From: Bacteroides sp. 214
Lineage (GTDB): Bacteria > Bacteroidota > Bacteroidia > Bacteroidales > Bacteroidaceae
Direction of reading: 5' to 3'
Assembly: GCF_010501015.1 (NCBI RefSeq)
Contig: NZ_QVML01000012.1
Location: 1 to 64,000, forward strand
Length of the DNA stretch: 64,000 nt
The notes under the pieces were generated by a model. That model was not told where the DNA came from. It did not search any database and saw only the letters and a list, made by a program, of their open reading frames with translations. Below are positions 1-8,818 of this stretch, in pieces. How positions within the stretch are numbered: the stretch's first letter is position 1; every line of letters starts with the position of its first letter. The translations under genes were made by a program, and so were the position numbers.

Positions 1-93
<93 letters not shown>

Positions 94-97
94 TTAT

Positions 98-150
98 GTT
101 TCCCGTCCGGTTCTTCGATTGATAGAAGAAACAGGGCGGGAAACTTGTTT
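98..150 (+). terminator. Terminator of the rRNA operon
   Basis: GTTTCCCGTCC (98-108) pairs with GGGCGGGAAAC (134-144) with one G-T pair. An inner GGTTCTTC/GAAGAAAC stem extends it with one mismatch. A short T-rich stretch follows. The position directly after 5S fits an intrinsic terminator, although the T tract is weak. Confidence 0.6.
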
Positions 151-190
151 ATATATAGGAGGCATGTATAAAGGAGTGAGGATGTACATG

Positions 191-221
191 TTTGTCTGCT
201 TAAACAAATTTAGTACCTTTG
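191..221 (+). promoter_or_regulatory. Bacteroidetes-type promoter for the sensor kinase
   Basis: TTTG at 191-194 and TACCTTTG at 214-221 are 19 bases apart, matching the TTTG / TAnnTTTG consensus of Bacteroidetes primary-sigma promoters. Transcription would start near 227-230, only a few bases before the first ATG at 232. Confidence 0.6.
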
Positions 222-231
222 TCAACCTAAT

Positions 232-1398
232 ATGAGGTTTTTGAATATGAAAGGAATAGATAGGTCGCAATTGGTAAAAGCATCATTAGTCTTTTTAGCA
301 GTGATTATTGCTGTTTCTTTCCTATATGTATCTCATTCGTTAGTTAGAGGGCTTTCGCTTGAAGAACGTACAAAAATGGAAGTATGGGCTGAAGCTATGA
401 AAGAATTAAGCTCTGCCGATGAGGAAACAAATCTAAACTTAGTTCTTAAGGTCCTAAATTCAAACAACACTATTCCGGTAATTGTTGTTGCTGATGGAGT
501 TGTTCAAATGTCGCGTAATGTAGAACTACGTAGCGATTCTGTTTCTTTTCTTTTGTTACAAGTAGAACGATTGGAAGATGCGGGAAAGTATATTACTATA
601 GAAGTCTTACCTCAGGGAGCAACTCTCACTAAATTGAAGGTTTATTATGATGATTCCCTTATCTTAAAACGTCTTTCTATTTATCCCTATATACAATTAG
701 GAATTGTATTTGCCTTTATTGTAATTGTTCTCTTAGCTTTGTTGAGTTTTAAGAGAGCGGAGCAAAACAAAATATGGGTGGGGCTTTCAAAAGAAACGGC
801 ACATCAGTTGGGAACTCCTGTTTCCTCGTTAATGGCATGGATTGAACTTTTACGTGCCAAATATCCTGCTGATGATCTCCTTCCCTCCATGACTGAAGAT
901 GTGGATCGCCTGCAAATAATTGCTAATCGTTTTTCTAAAATTGGAACTACACCCGAACTGACTGAAATAGATGTTCTTCCCTTATTAGAAGAATCAATAT
1001 CTTATATTCGCCGCAGAATAACCAAGAATGTTGTGATAACCAAAGTGTTGCCTGATAATCCGGTATTGGTAAATGCAAATGCACCACTTTTGAGCTGGGT
1101 TATTGAGAATATAGGAAAAAACGCAGTTGATGCCATGGATGGGCTCGGCACATTAACCGTAAGAGTAAGTGAAAAAGACAATTGGGTGTTGGTTGATATT
1201 ACAGACACAGGAAAAGGGATACGAAGAGATAAATATAACTCTGTTTTTCAACCGGGCTATACGACAAAAAAGCGTGGATGGGGACTAGGATTGTCGTTGG
1301 CTCGAAGGATAATTGAAGAATATCATTTTGGTAGGATATACATTAAAGATTCAGAGATTAATAAAGGTACTACATTCAGGATAGAACTTAAAAAGTGA
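232..1398 (+). CDS. Membrane sensor histidine kinase
   Basis: A 388-residue orphan two-component kinase. One membrane segment at about 15-38 and another at about 151-173 bracket an extracytoplasmic sensor region with no recognisable domain. The H-box is KETAHQLGTPVSS with the phosphoacceptor histidine near 191. The ATPase part has an N-box (ENIGKNAVDAM, about 292-302), DTGKGI (325-330) and a GWGLGLSLARR G2 box. No response regulator lies next to it, so its partner is elsewhere. A second in-frame ATG at 247 is a serious alternative start, because the promoter at 191-221 would leave almost no leader before 232. The stimulus cannot be inferred from sequence. Confidence 0.9.
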   Translation: MRFLNMKGIDRSQLVKASLVFLAVIIAVSFLYVSHSLVRGLSLEERTKMEVWAEAMKELSSADEETNLNLVLKVLNSNNTIPVIVVADGVVQMSRNVELRSDSVSFLLLQVERLEDAGKYITIEVLPQGATLTKLKVYYDDSLILKRLSIYPYIQLGIVFAFIVIVLLALLSFKRAEQNKIWVGLSKETAHQLGTPVSSLMAWIELLRAKYPADDLLPSMTEDVDRLQIIANRFSKIGTTPELTEIDVLPLLEESISYIRRRITKNVVITKVLPDNPVLVNANAPLLSWVIENIGKNAVDAMDGLGTLTVRVSEKDNWVLVDITDTGKGIRRDKYNSVFQPGYTTKKRGWGLGLSLARRIIEEYHFGRIYIKDSEINKGTTFRIELKK

Positions 1399-1412
1399 AG
1401 TTTTCTTTCTGA

Positions 1413-1447
1413 TTTGTAGAATATGCTGATTATTATTTGTAACTTTG
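1413..1447 (+). promoter_or_regulatory. Possible promoter for the DUF177-rpmF operon
   Basis: TAACTTTG at 1440-1447 is a clean -7 box. The nearest TTTG, at 1413-1416, is 23 bases upstream, longer than the usual 19-21, so the -33 assignment is weak. Confidence 0.4.
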
Positions 1448-1523
1448 TCGCCCGAATTCTATGTTGGTAACTGTGAATTGTTAACACATTTGATAGTTCC
1501 CAACTTTTTATTAAACGCTGAAA

Positions 1524-2105
1524 TTGAAAACAGTGGGGAAGTTTGATATATATAAAATAGATTTGAAAGCAATGCAAGCGGACTCTATGACGTATGAGTT
1601 TAAGCTTGATGATTTGTTTTTTGCTAATATCGATAACCCCGATATTCAAAAAGGGAAAGTAAAGGTCGCTTTACAAGTGAAGAAGACCTCCAAAGCCTTT
1701 GAGTTTAATTTTCAAACAGAAGGAGTTGTTTGGGTTCCTTGCGATCGTTGCTTGGATGATATGGAGCAATTCATAACCAGTACAGACAAATTGCTAGTAA
1801 AGTTTGGAAGCGATTACGGTGAAGAAGGTGATAATATCATTATCATACCTGAGGAAGAAGGTTATATTAATGTTGCATGGTTTATCTTTGAATTTGTAGC
1901 TTTGGCAATACCAATGAAACATGTTCATGCTCCCGGCAAATGTAATAAAGATATGACCGGCAAACTAAACAAGCATTTGAGAGTAAGTGCTGAAGATAGT
2001 GATCAGGATGATTTCGGATCAATTGAAACCACACAAGAGGAAGAGTCAGATCAAATGACAGATCCTCGCTGGGATGAATTAAAGAAAATAATAGATAATA
2101 ATTAA
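1524..2105 (+). CDS. DUF177 (YceD family) protein
   Basis: A 193-residue member of the DUF177/YceD family, which sits beside rpmF in many bacteria and is linked to 23S rRNA or large-subunit biogenesis. The family cysteine motif appears as CDRCLDDM near residue 74, followed by a conserved KHVHAPGKC segment near 133. The C-terminus is acidic and ends in the WDELKKI motif common to this family. The start is a TTG at 1524; the first in-frame ATG (1572) would cut into the conserved N-terminal KFDIYKIDL stretch. rpmF follows after ten bases, so the two are very probably co-transcribed. Confidence 0.85.
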   Translation: MKTVGKFDIYKIDLKAMQADSMTYEFKLDDLFFANIDNPDIQKGKVKVALQVKKTSKAFEFNFQTEGVVWVPCDRCLDDMEQFITSTDKLLVKFGSDYGEEGDNIIIIPEEEGYINVAWFIFEFVALAIPMKHVHAPGKCNKDMTGKLNKHLRVSAEDSDQDDFGSIETTQEEESDQMTDPRWDELKKIIDNN

Positions 2106-2115
2106 AGTTTGAAAA

Positions 2116-2301
2116 ATGGCACATCCTAAAAGAAGACAGTCTAAAACAAGAACTGCAAAAAGAAGAACTCATGATAAGGCGGTAGCACCAACATTGGCTA
2201 TCTGCCCAAATTGTGGTGAATGGCATGTTTACCATACTGTATGTGGCGCTTGCGGATACTACAGAGGTAAATTGGCTATTGAGAAAGAAGCTGCTATTTA
2301 A
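2116..2301 (+). CDS. rpmF: 50S ribosomal protein bL32
   Basis: A 61-residue large-subunit ribosomal protein. The start MAHPKRRQSKTR and the basic N-terminal tail are typical. Two cysteine pairs, CPNC and CGAC, show that this is the zinc-binding form rather than the cysteine-free paralogue. It lies ten bases after the DUF177 gene and upstream of fabH, the usual DUF177-rpmF-fatty-acid-gene order. Confidence 0.97.
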   Translation: MAHPKRRQSKTRTAKRRTHDKAVAPTLAICPNCGEWHVYHTVCGACGYYRGKLAIEKEAAI

Positions 2302-2314
2302 TTAGCGCTGACAC

Positions 2315-2368
2315 CTTATACTTAAGTAATCCATTTGTGAATACTTAAGTATAAGATTGCATACTTAA
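2315..2368 (+). promoter_or_regulatory. Tandem palindromes upstream of fabH, possible operator
   Basis: The 10-base palindrome TACTTAAGTA occurs at 2319-2328 and 2342-2351, with centres 23 bases apart. Together they make a 14-base inverted repeat (2315-2328 / 2342-2355). A half-site ATACTTAA follows at 2361-2368, just before the fabH start. Two in-phase palindromes plus a half site look like an operator for a dimeric regulator, but a 14-bp RNA hairpin is equally possible. The regulator is unknown. Confidence 0.5.
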
Positions 2369-2378
2369 AAAGGGGTTA

Positions 2379-3383
2379 ATGGAAAAAATAAACGCAGTAA
2401 TTACAGGCGTCGGAGGTTATGTTCCTGATTACGTTTTAACGAACGAGGAAATATCCCGGATGGTCGATACAACCGATGAGTGGATAATGACCCGAATCGG
2501 AGTGAAAGAGAGACGAATCCTGAATGAAGAAGGTTTAGGTTCTTCTTATATGGCTCGAAAAGCTGCTAAGCAGCTTATGCAAAAAACAAACTCCAATCCA
2601 GACGACGTAGATCTTGTTATCGTAGCTACTACTACTCCCGATTATGTTTTCCCTTCTGTAGCATCTATCTTATGTGATAAACTAGGGCTGAAAAATGCTT
2701 TTGCATACGATCTTTCGGCTGCTTGCTGTGGTTTTCTTTATGCAATGGAAACTGCTGCAAACTTTATCCGTTCGGGACGTTATAAGAAAATAATCATTGT
2801 AGGAGCAGATAAAATGTCGTCGATAACGAACTACACAGATCGTGCTACTTGTCCGATTTTTGGTGATGGTGCAGCAGCTTTTATGCTTGAACCTACAACG
2901 GAAGAGTTTGGCATATTGGATACGGCTTTGCGTACTGATGGTAAAGGCTTGCCTTTCTTGCATATGAAAGCTGGTGGTTCTGTTTGCCCTCCTTCCTATT
3001 TTACAGTAGATAATCACATGCACACTGTTTATCAGGAAGGACGTACGGTGTTTAAGTATGCCGTGTCAAATATGTCGGATATAAGTGCTGCTGTTGCCGA
3101 AAGGAATGGTTTGACAAAAGATAACTTGGATTGGGTTGTTCCTCATCAGGCAAATATGCGCATCATTGATGCGGTTGCCAATCGAATGGGAGTTCCTTCT
3201 GAGAAGGTAATGGTAAATATTCAGAAGTACGGAAACTCGAGTGCTGCTACTCTGCCACTTTGTATCTGGGACTATGAAGATAAGCTGAAGAAAGGTGATA
3301 ATATGATATTTACTGCCTTTGGTGGTGGGTTTACTTGGGGAGCTATCTACGTAAAGTGGGGCTACGATGGGAAAAAGCAATAA
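2379..3383 (+). CDS. fabH: Beta-ketoacyl-ACP synthase III
   Basis: A 334-residue KAS III, which condenses acetyl-CoA (or another acyl-CoA) with malonyl-ACP to start type II fatty-acid synthesis in the cytoplasm. The catalytic triad is visible: Cys116 in DLSAACCGF, His256 in PHQANMRI and Asn286 in KYGNSSAAT. The [14 protein letters not shown] segment near 33-46 is typical. It starts 77 bases after rpmF, and the gap carries the tandem palindromes at 2315-2368, so it may have its own control. An AAGGGG stretch stands a few bases before the ATG. A terminator follows at 3405. Confidence 0.96.
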   Translation: MEKINAVITGVGGYVPDYVLTNEEISRMVDTTDEWIMTRIGVKERRILNEEGLGSSYMARKAAKQLMQKTNSNPDDVDLVIVATTTPDYVFPSVASILCDKLGLKNAFAYDLSAACCGFLYAMETAANFIRSGRYKKIIIVGADKMSSITNYTDRATCPIFGDGAAAFMLEPTTEEFGILDTALRTDGKGLPFLHMKAGGSVCPPSYFTVDNHMHTVYQEGRTVFKYAVSNMSDISAAVAERNGLTKDNLDWVVPHQANMRIIDAVANRMGVPSEKVMVNIQKYGNSSAATLPLCIWDYEDKLKKGDNMIFTAFGGGFTWGAIYVKWGYDGKKQ

Positions 3384-3404
3384 CGAAATATCATCAAAAC
3401 GATA

Positions 3405-3441
3405 TAAAAACGCATCCTATTCCAATTTGGTGCGTTTTTTT
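3405..3441 (+). terminator. Intrinsic terminator after fabH
   Basis: AAAAACGCA (3406-3414) pairs with TGCGTTTTT (3431-3439), and a CC/GG pair can extend it inward. The 3' arm runs into a T tract. It separates fabH from era. Confidence 0.65.
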
Positions 3442-3460
3442 GTCTGAATAAAGAAGAATT

Positions 3461-4342
3461 ATGCATAAAGCTGGTTTTGTAAATATAGTAGGGAATCCAA
3501 ATGTAGGGAAATCTACGCTAATGAATTTGCTGGTTGGAGAAAGAGTTTCAATCGCTACGTTTAAAGCGCAAACTACCCGGCATCGTATTATGGGAATTTA
3601 TAATACGGAGGATATGCAAATAGTCTTTTCGGATACGCCCGGAGTGTTAAAACCCAATTATAAACTCCAAGAATCCATGCTCAATTTCTCTAATTCGGCA
3701 TTGTCGGATGCGGATGTGTTGTTGTATGTGACGGATGTGGTAGAGACTGCGGAGAAGAATGAGGATTTTATTGAGAAAGTAAAAAGGCAAACCGCACCGG
3801 TATTATTGTTGATTAATAAAATAGACTTGAGCAATCAAGATGATTTAATCAAAACAGTAGAGGAGTGGCAGGAACTTATTCCACAAGCAGAGATTATTCC
3901 AATTTCTGCCAAATCCAAGTTTAATGTAGACTATGTGATGAGACGGATTCAGGAATTGCTTCCCGAATCACCTCCCTATTTTGGTAAAGACCAATGGACC
4001 GATAAACCTGCTCGCTTCTTCGTAACGGAGATTATTCGTGAAAAAATACTACTGTACTATGACAAAGAAATACCTTACTCGGTAGAAATTGTTGTTGACT
4101 CTTTCAAAGAAGAACCAAAGAAAATAAGCATACATGCCGTGATATTCGTTGAACGCGATTCGCAGAAAGGGATTATTATCGGTAAACAAGGAAAAGCTCT
4201 CAAAAAGGTTGCTACCGAAGCTCGTCGCGAACTAGAACGCTTTTTTGACAAAACAATTTTCTTGGAGGTCTTTGTGAAAGTGGATAAAGACTGGCGAAGC
4301 TCGGATAAAGAGTTGCGTAACTTTGGATATAATTTAGATTAA
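3461..4342 (+). CDS. era: GTPase Era
   Basis: A 293-residue GTPase that binds the 3' end of 16S rRNA and assists 30S subunit maturation. G1 is GNPNVGKST (11-19), G3 DTPG (58-61), G4 NKID (119-122) and G5 a SAK near 149. The C-terminal third is a KH RNA-binding domain with the GKQGKALK loop. Length matches the family (about 290-300). The related GTPase gene der begins 35 bases downstream, so the two likely form one unit. Confidence 0.97.
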   Translation: MHKAGFVNIVGNPNVGKSTLMNLLVGERVSIATFKAQTTRHRIMGIYNTEDMQIVFSDTPGVLKPNYKLQESMLNFSNSALSDADVLLYVTDVVETAEKNEDFIEKVKRQTAPVLLLINKIDLSNQDDLIKTVEEWQELIPQAEIIPISAKSKFNVDYVMRRIQELLPESPPYFGKDQWTDKPARFFVTEIIREKILLYYDKEIPYSVEIVVDSFKEEPKKISIHAVIFVERDSQKGIIIGKQGKALKKVATEARRELERFFDKTIFLEVFVKVDKDWRSSDKELRNFGYNLD

Positions 4343-4377
4343 TAGGAACAGACTGTGATAGTCGAAAAATATATTTT

Positions 4378-5691
4378 ATGGGAAATTTAGTAGCAATAGT
4401 AGGACGTCCCAATGTAGGTAAATCTACATTGTTCAATAGACTGACCAAGTCTCGTCAAGCCATTGTAAATGATGAAGCCGGCACAACTCGTGACCGTCAA
4501 TATGGAAAAACAGAATGGCTTGGCAAGGAATTTTCGGTAGTAGATACAGGTGGCTGGGTAGTAAATTCGGACGATGTTTTTGAAGAAGAAATTCGCAAAC
4601 AGGTACTAATGGCAGTAGAAGAAGCGGACGTTATCCTTTTTGTGGTTGACGTATTGAATGGTATTACCGACTTGGATATGCAGGTTGCCACAATTCTTCG
4701 TCGCACTACCACGCCTGTGCTTGTTGTTGCTAATAAAACAGATACACATGATTTACAATATGGCTCGTCGGAGTTCTATGGACTTGGTTTAGGCGAACCT
4801 TACTGCATCTCGGCTATGACGGGAAGTGGTACGGGTGACTTGCTGGACTTGATTGTTGGTAAATTCACGAAAGAATCTTCCGAAATCTTTGATGAGGAGA
4901 TTCCGCGATTCGCTGTAGTAGGTCGTCCTAACGCAGGAAAGTCTTCTATCGTCAATGCTTTCATTGGCGAAGAACGCAACATCGTAACAGAGATTGCCGG
5001 AACAACGCGTGACTCTATCTATACCCGTTACAATAAGTTTAATTTCGATTTCTATTTGGTGGACACTGCGGGTATCCGAAAGAAGACCAAAGTAAACGAA
5101 GACCTCGAATACTACTCTGTTATTCGTTCCATCCGCGCCATTGAAGCAGCCGATGTTTGCATACTTATGTTGGATGCAACGCGCGGTGTAGAAGCGCAGG
5201 ATTTGAATATTTTTTCTTTGATACAGCGCAATTCCAAAGGATTGGTAGTGGTAATCAACAAGTGGGACTTGGTAGAAGATAAATCCAATAAAGCGATTAA
5301 AGAGTTTGAGAATGCCATTCGTACTCGTTTTGCGCCTTTCGTCGATTTCCCTATTGTTTTTTCTTCGGCGCTAACTAAGCAACGCATCTTGAAAGTGCTT
5401 GAAGAAGCTCGTGATGTGTACGAAAATAGAAAGATAAAAATACCTACCGCCAAGTTGAATGAGGAAATGCTACCGTTGATCGAAGCCTATCCGCCACCAT
5501 CCAATAAGGGGAAATACATAAAGATAAAGTACGTTACGCAGTTGCCCAACACACAAGTTCCTTCTTTTGTGTTCTTTGCTAACTTGCCGCAATATGTGAA
5601 GGAACCGTACAAGCGCTTCCTCGAAAACAAAATGCGCGAGAAATGGGGTATGAGAGGTACGCCAATCAATATCTACGTGCGACAGAAATAA
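4378..5691 (+). CDS. der: Double GTPase Der (EngA)
   Basis: A 437-residue GTPase with two tandem G domains, needed for 50S subunit assembly. Domain 1 has GRPNVGKST (9-17), DTGG (56-59) and NKTD (119-122). Domain 2 has GRPNAGKSS (182-190), DTAG and NKWD. A KH-like C-terminal domain ends in the typical [15 protein letters not shown]. The stop codon lies inside a perfect 46-bp palindrome shared with the convergent transporter gene. Confidence 0.97.
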   Translation: MGNLVAIVGRPNVGKSTLFNRLTKSRQAIVNDEAGTTRDRQYGKTEWLGKEFSVVDTGGWVVNSDDVFEEEIRKQVLMAVEEADVILFVVDVLNGITDLDMQVATILRRTTTPVLVVANKTDTHDLQYGSSEFYGLGLGEPYCISAMTGSGTGDLLDLIVGKFTKESSEIFDEEIPRFAVVGRPNAGKSSIVNAFIGEERNIVTEIAGTTRDSIYTRYNKFNFDFYLVDTAGIRKKTKVNEDLEYYSVIRSIRAIEAADVCILMLDATRGVEAQDLNIFSLIQRNSKGLVVVINKWDLVEDKSNKAIKEFENAIRTRFAPFVDFPIVFSSALTKQRILKVLEEARDVYENRKIKIPTAKLNEEMLPLIEAYPPPSNKGKYIKIKYVTQLPNTQVPSFVFFANLPQYVKEPYKRFLENKMREKWGMRGTPINIYVRQK

Positions 5692-5731
5692 GACAAAGAA
5701 AGCGGCAATTGCCGCTTTCTTTGTCTTATTT
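5686..5731. terminator. Bidirectional terminator, 46-bp perfect palindrome
   Basis: Bases 5686-5731 are a perfect palindrome with 23-base arms centred between 5708 and 5709. The GCGGC/GCCGC core is flanked by A/T-rich ends that give a T tract on either strand. It contains both the der stop codon (5689-5691) and the stop of the leftward mlaF gene (5726-5728), so one structure ends both transcripts. Confidence 0.8.
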
Positions 5732-6505
5732 CTCTTGTTCTTCCATGTTGTGAATCTCCAGTTCCTTGACCTTCTTGTAGAGGTCGGAAGCAAAAATGAA
5801 ACTATTTAATCGTTTGTTGCTGGATGTAAAAATATCCTCTTTGCTACCTTCCCACTCTTTCTTACCTTCGAAGATAAAGTCTATTTTTTCGCCAATCGCC
5901 ATTACCGAGTTCATGTCGTGAGTATTGATGATGGTCGTCATGTTATATTCCTGCGTAATACTGTGAATGAGATTGTCGATAACCAAAGACGTTTTAGGAT
6001 CTAATCCGGAGTTAGGCTCATCGCAAAAAAGATACTTGGGATTGAGTGCAATGGCACGCGCTATAGCAACACGCTTTTGCATACCACCGCTCAACTCGTT
6101 AGGGAATTTGTTCTTCGCATCAATCAAGTTTACACGGTCTAAGCATTGCATCGCTTTTCTTTGACGTTCCCGCAGGGTGTCATTGCTGAACATATCCATC
6201 GGAAAGGTTACATTGTCCAGTACCGACATTGAATCAAAAAGGGCGGCACTTTGAAAAATCATCCCCATCTCTTTTTTCAACAGTTTGCGTTCTTTCTTTC
6301 TCATAGCAAGAAAATTGCGTCCGTCGTAAAGTAACTCACCTTTTTCGGGGGTTAAGAGACCTACGATACACTTCATCAATACCGTTTTCCCAGAGCCACT
6401 CTGACCGATAATCAGGTTGGTTTTTCCTGCTTCAAAAGCAATGTTGATGTCTTTGAGCACATCCTTCCCTTCGAAAGATTTATATAGTCCTTTGATTTCT
6501 ATCAT
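5726..6505 (-). CDS. mlaF: MlaF-type ABC transporter ATPase
   Basis: A 259-residue ATP-binding subunit of an MlaFEDB-like retrograde phospholipid transporter at the inner membrane. Walker A is GQSGSGKT (34-41), the signature LSGGM (138-142) and Walker B YLFCDEP (158-164), with a His switch in NTHDMNSV. I place the start at 6505 ([11 protein letters not shown]), not at an earlier in-frame ATG at 6559. This gives an ATGA overlap of four bases with the upstream permease gene and removes 18 non-conserved residues. No MCE-domain (MlaD-like) gene lies next to it in this window. Confidence 0.88.
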   Translation of the reverse strand: MIEIKGLYKSFEGKDVLKDINIAFEAGKTNLIIGQSGSGKTVLMKCIVGLLTPEKGELLYDGRNFLAMRKKERKLLKKEMGMIFQSAALFDSMSVLDNVTFPMDMFSNDTLRERQRKAMQCLDRVNLIDAKNKFPNELSGGMQKRVAIARAIALNPKYLFCDEPNSGLDPKTSLVIDNLIHSITQEYNMTTIINTHDMNSVMAIGEKIDFIFEGKKEWEGSKEDIFTSSNKRLNSFIFASDLYKKVKELEIHNMEEQEK

Positions 6506-7245
6506 CCCATTAAAAGTTGAGTTAGCACTAAGTCGGCAAATAAAATGAGTACGCTGCACGATACAACCGATTTGGTTGAAGCCTTGCCCACTTCAATCGA
6601 ACCACCCTCTACTGTATATCCATAATAAGAAGATACACTGGCTATAATGAATGCAAAAAACAGCGATTTAATAATGCCACACCACACAAACCATTCAACA
6701 AAGAGATATTGAAGGCCAAACTCCAGGTCGGCTGCCATGAGTACGCCGCCAAACCAGCATGTGGCAAATGCCCCTACGACTCCCGCGAATATACTAAAGG
6801 TAACTAAGATGGGAATAATGCAAACCAATGCCACTACCTTTGGAAATATAAGATAAGATGCGGAGTTTACACCCATTGTTTCCAATGCGTCAATTTGTTG
6901 GGTAATGCGCATTGTGCCCAGCTCGGACGCAATGTTGGAGCCAACCTTTCCTGCAAGAATTAAACACATGATAGAAGAAGAGAATTCCAGCAGCATGATT
7001 TCGCGCGTTACATACCCCACTGTCCAACGTGGCATCCATGGGCTTTCGATGTTCAATTTGATTTGAATTGTAATAACCGCTCCAATGAAGAACGAAATCA
7101 GGAGTACAATTCCAATAGAATCTACCCCGAGCTGGTCGGCCTCTTTGATGAATTGCTTGAAGTACATCTTTACCCGCTCCGGACGAGCAAAGGTTCGTTT
7201 CATGAGTACTACATAATTGCCGACTGTATTTAAAGCTTTAAACAT
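6502..7245 (-). CDS. mlaE: MlaE-type ABC transporter permease
   Basis: A 247-residue permease of the MlaE family. It has several hydrophobic segments and the conserved [20 protein letters not shown] and [20 protein letters not shown] regions (about residues 86-124) that mark the family. It pairs with the ATPase gene downstream through a four-base overlap. The product sits in the inner membrane and moves phospholipid together with an MCE protein encoded elsewhere. It is divergent from lptB, so two envelope lipid transporters share a 72-base promoter region. Confidence 0.9.
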   Translation of the reverse strand: MFKALNTVGNYVVLMKRTFARPERVKMYFKQFIKEADQLGVDSIGIVLLISFFIGAVITIQIKLNIESPWMPRWTVGYVTREIMLLEFSSSIMCLILAGKVGSNIASELGTMRITQQIDALETMGVNSASYLIFPKVVALVCIIPILVTFSIFAGVVGAFATCWFGGVLMAADLEFGLQYLFVEWFVWCGIIKSLFFAFIIASVSSYYGYTVEGGSIEVGKASTKSVVSCSVLILFADLVLTQLLMG

Positions 7246-7261
7246 ACTTATATCTTTCAGG

Positions 7262-7269
7262 CAAAGTTA
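7262..7269 (-). promoter_or_regulatory. -7 box for mlaEF
   Basis: Read on the minus strand, 7269-7262 is TAACTTTG, a match to TAnnTTTG, 17 bases before the mlaE start. No good TTTG box was found 19-21 bases upstream. Confidence 0.4.
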
Positions 7270-7290
7270 CGGTATTTCAACCGATTTTAC

Positions 7291-7298
7291 TACATTTG
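7291..7298 (+). promoter_or_regulatory. -7 box for lptB
   Basis: TACATTTG at 7291-7298 matches TAnnTTTG and lies 20 bases before the lptB ATG. The -33 region is not convincing. It overlaps the divergent mlaEF promoter region. Confidence 0.4.
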
Positions 7299-7317
7299 CC
7301 CCAAAATTAAGAAGGTA

Positions 7318-8082
7318 ATGGAAGAAACTAAAATGGTACTTCGCTCTGAAGACTTGGTTAAGAAATACGGAAAACGAACCGTTGTAAACCATGTGTCGAT
7401 CAATGTGAAGCAAGGCGAAATAGTTGGATTGCTCGGACCAAACGGTGCGGGGAAGACCACTTCGTTCTACATGACCGTGGGGCTGATAACTCCTAACGAA
7501 GGACGTATCTTTCTTGACGATCTCGACATTACCGATTATCCTGTATATAAACGTGCCCGTAATGGTATCGGTTATCTGGCGCAAGAAGCCTCCGTGTTTA
7601 GACAAATGACGGTCGAAGATAACATAGCCTCTGTTCTTGAGATGACCGATAAATCCAAAGAGTATCAAAAAGAGAAGCTCGAAAGCCTCATTGCAGAGTT
7701 CCGCTTGCAAAAAGTACGCAAAAACAAAGGTAACCAACTATCGGGAGGTGAACGCCGGCGTACGGAAATAGCCCGTTGCTTGGCTATTGACCCCAAGTTT
7801 ATTATGCTCGATGAGCCTTTTGCTGGTGTAGACCCTATTGCGGTGGAAGATATTCAGCAGATTGTTTGGAAATTGAAAGATAAGAATATCGGTATTCTCA
7901 TTACCGACCACAACGTGCAGGAAACCCTCAGTATTACTGACCGTGCCTACTTGCTTTTCGAAGGAAAAATACTTTTTCAAGGCACCCCCGAAGAACTTGC
8001 CGCCAATCAAATTGTACGCGAAAAGTATTTAAGTAACAGTTTCGTACTTCGTCGCAAAGATTTTCAGTTGAACGAGAAATAG
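7318..8082 (+). CDS. lptB: LPS export ABC transporter ATPase LptB
   Basis: A 254-residue ATPase of the LptB2FG complex, which extracts lipopolysaccharide from the inner membrane. Walker A is [13 protein letters not shown] (from 40), the signature [13 protein letters not shown], Walker [14 protein letters not shown], and the switch His is in [10 protein letters not shown]. The FYMTVGL and [12 protein letters not shown] stretches are specific to LptB rather than to general ABC ATPases. An in-frame ATG at 7333 ([13 protein letters not shown]) is an alternative start. The LptA/OstA-like gene at 20511 probably works in the same pathway. Confidence 0.94.
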   Translation: MEETKMVLRSEDLVKKYGKRTVVNHVSINVKQGEIVGLLGPNGAGKTTSFYMTVGLITPNEGRIFLDDLDITDYPVYKRARNGIGYLAQEASVFRQMTVEDNIASVLEMTDKSKEYQKEKLESLIAEFRLQKVRKNKGNQLSGGERRRTEIARCLAIDPKFIMLDEPFAGVDPIAVEDIQQIVWKLKDKNIGILITDHNVQETLSITDRAYLLFEGKILFQGTPEELAANQIVREKYLSNSFVLRRKDFQLNEK

Positions 8083-8169
8083 TCTTTTGTCTCTTCTCCA
8101 TTTTCTACTAGTCTATGTGTTTATGCAGAAATGCTATAAGCATTGAAGTATGAGCTTTAAGTCGTGTAA

Positions 8170-8327
8170 TTTCTCACTGCATTTTACTTTGTTTCTCACT
8201 GTGTTTTTGGTCATTTCTCACTGCTTTTTGATGTAAAAAACACTGAGAAAATTAGGTGAATACCCTGTGAAGGTGAAGACCTATTCCGATAAACTGCATT
8301 AGGAGTGTGTATTAACCTGCTTGGGTT
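8170..8327 (+). repeat. 22-base-period intergenic array A
   Basis: TTTCTCACTG starts exactly at 8170, 8192 and 8214, giving three 22-base units with T-rich spacers. CACTGAGAAA at 8241-8250 is an inverted copy with one mismatch; with the inner TTTTT/AAAAA it can fold on the third unit. A tail follows with ACCCTGTGAAGG (8262-8273) and TGAAGACCTATT (from about 8274), up to about 8327. The same units and tail recur at 24331-24555. The array begins 88 bases after the lptB stop. Confidence 0.8.
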
Positions 8328-8330
8328 CCC

Positions 8331-8498
8331 GTAGATTCACCTTGCAAAGAATTCAGATTGTGGTATTGTGTGTCTCGAAGTTTGCGAATTCCTGGTATGG
8401 CGATTGATGATATTGGATTGCAACCCGATTTCTATTTGGATAAAACCATACCACAACATAAATGGGTGGAATATGTAAATGAAATATTGAATCAATAA
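8331..8498 (+). pseudogene. Remnant of the C-terminus of an S41-type peptidase gene
   Basis: An open frame ending at the TAA at 8496-8498 encodes about 50 residues with no usable start. It includes RSLRIPGMAIDDIGLQPDF and YLDKTIPQHKWVEYVNEIL. The PDxYxDKxxPQ...W..YV pattern resembles the extreme C-terminus of Bacteroidetes tail-specific (S41) peptidases; this is recognition from memory, not a search. The rest of the gene is missing, and the fragment abuts repeat array A, which may mark a deletion or insertion junction. Confidence 0.45.
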
Positions 8499-8516
8499 AA
8501 AAGTAATTGGAATAGA

Positions 8517-8551
8517 AAAAGCCCCTCAGTTGCAAGCAACTAAGGGGCTTT
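8517..8551 (-). terminator. Intrinsic terminator of the RRM gene
   Basis: On the minus strand AAAGCCCCT (8551-8543) pairs with AGGGGCTTT (8526-8518), with inner AGTTGC/GCAACT complementarity, followed by TTTTTC. It lies 22 bases beyond the RRM stop codon. Confidence 0.85.
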
Positions 8552-8572
8552 AAGCAATTTCCTTATATTCTG

Positions 8573-8818
8573 TTAGAATTTCGGTCTAGCTTCTTTAACT
8601 ACCATAGTACGTCCTTCGTATTCGGCTCCGTTCAATTCGGCGATAGCTTTAGACGCTTCTTCGTCGTTTGCCATTTCAACAAACGCAAAACCTTTAGATC
8701 TGCCAGTTTCACGATCCATAACAACTTTAACAGATGTTACTGCACCGTAATCTTCCATAACTTGTTGCAAGTCAGCTTCCCTAACACGGTAGTTTAGGTT
8801 TCCAATGTAAATGTTCAT
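8573..8818 (-). CDS. Small RRM-domain RNA-binding protein
   Basis: An 81-residue protein consisting of one RNA-recognition motif and nothing else. RNP2 is IYIGNL (3-8) and RNP1 is KGFAFVEM (42-49), with the conserved aromatic residues on the RNA face. Bacteroidetes and cyanobacteria carry such stand-alone RRM proteins as candidate global RNA chaperones, in place of or beside Hfq. The gene has its own terminator and a leader of roughly 150 bases with a possible long-range hairpin (8850-8902), which would suit autoregulation or cold-responsive control, though this is inference. Confidence 0.93.
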   Translation of the reverse strand: MNIYIGNLNYRVREADLQQVMEDYGAVTSVKVVMDRETGRSKGFAFVEMANDEEASKAIAELNGAEYEGRTMVVKEARPKF

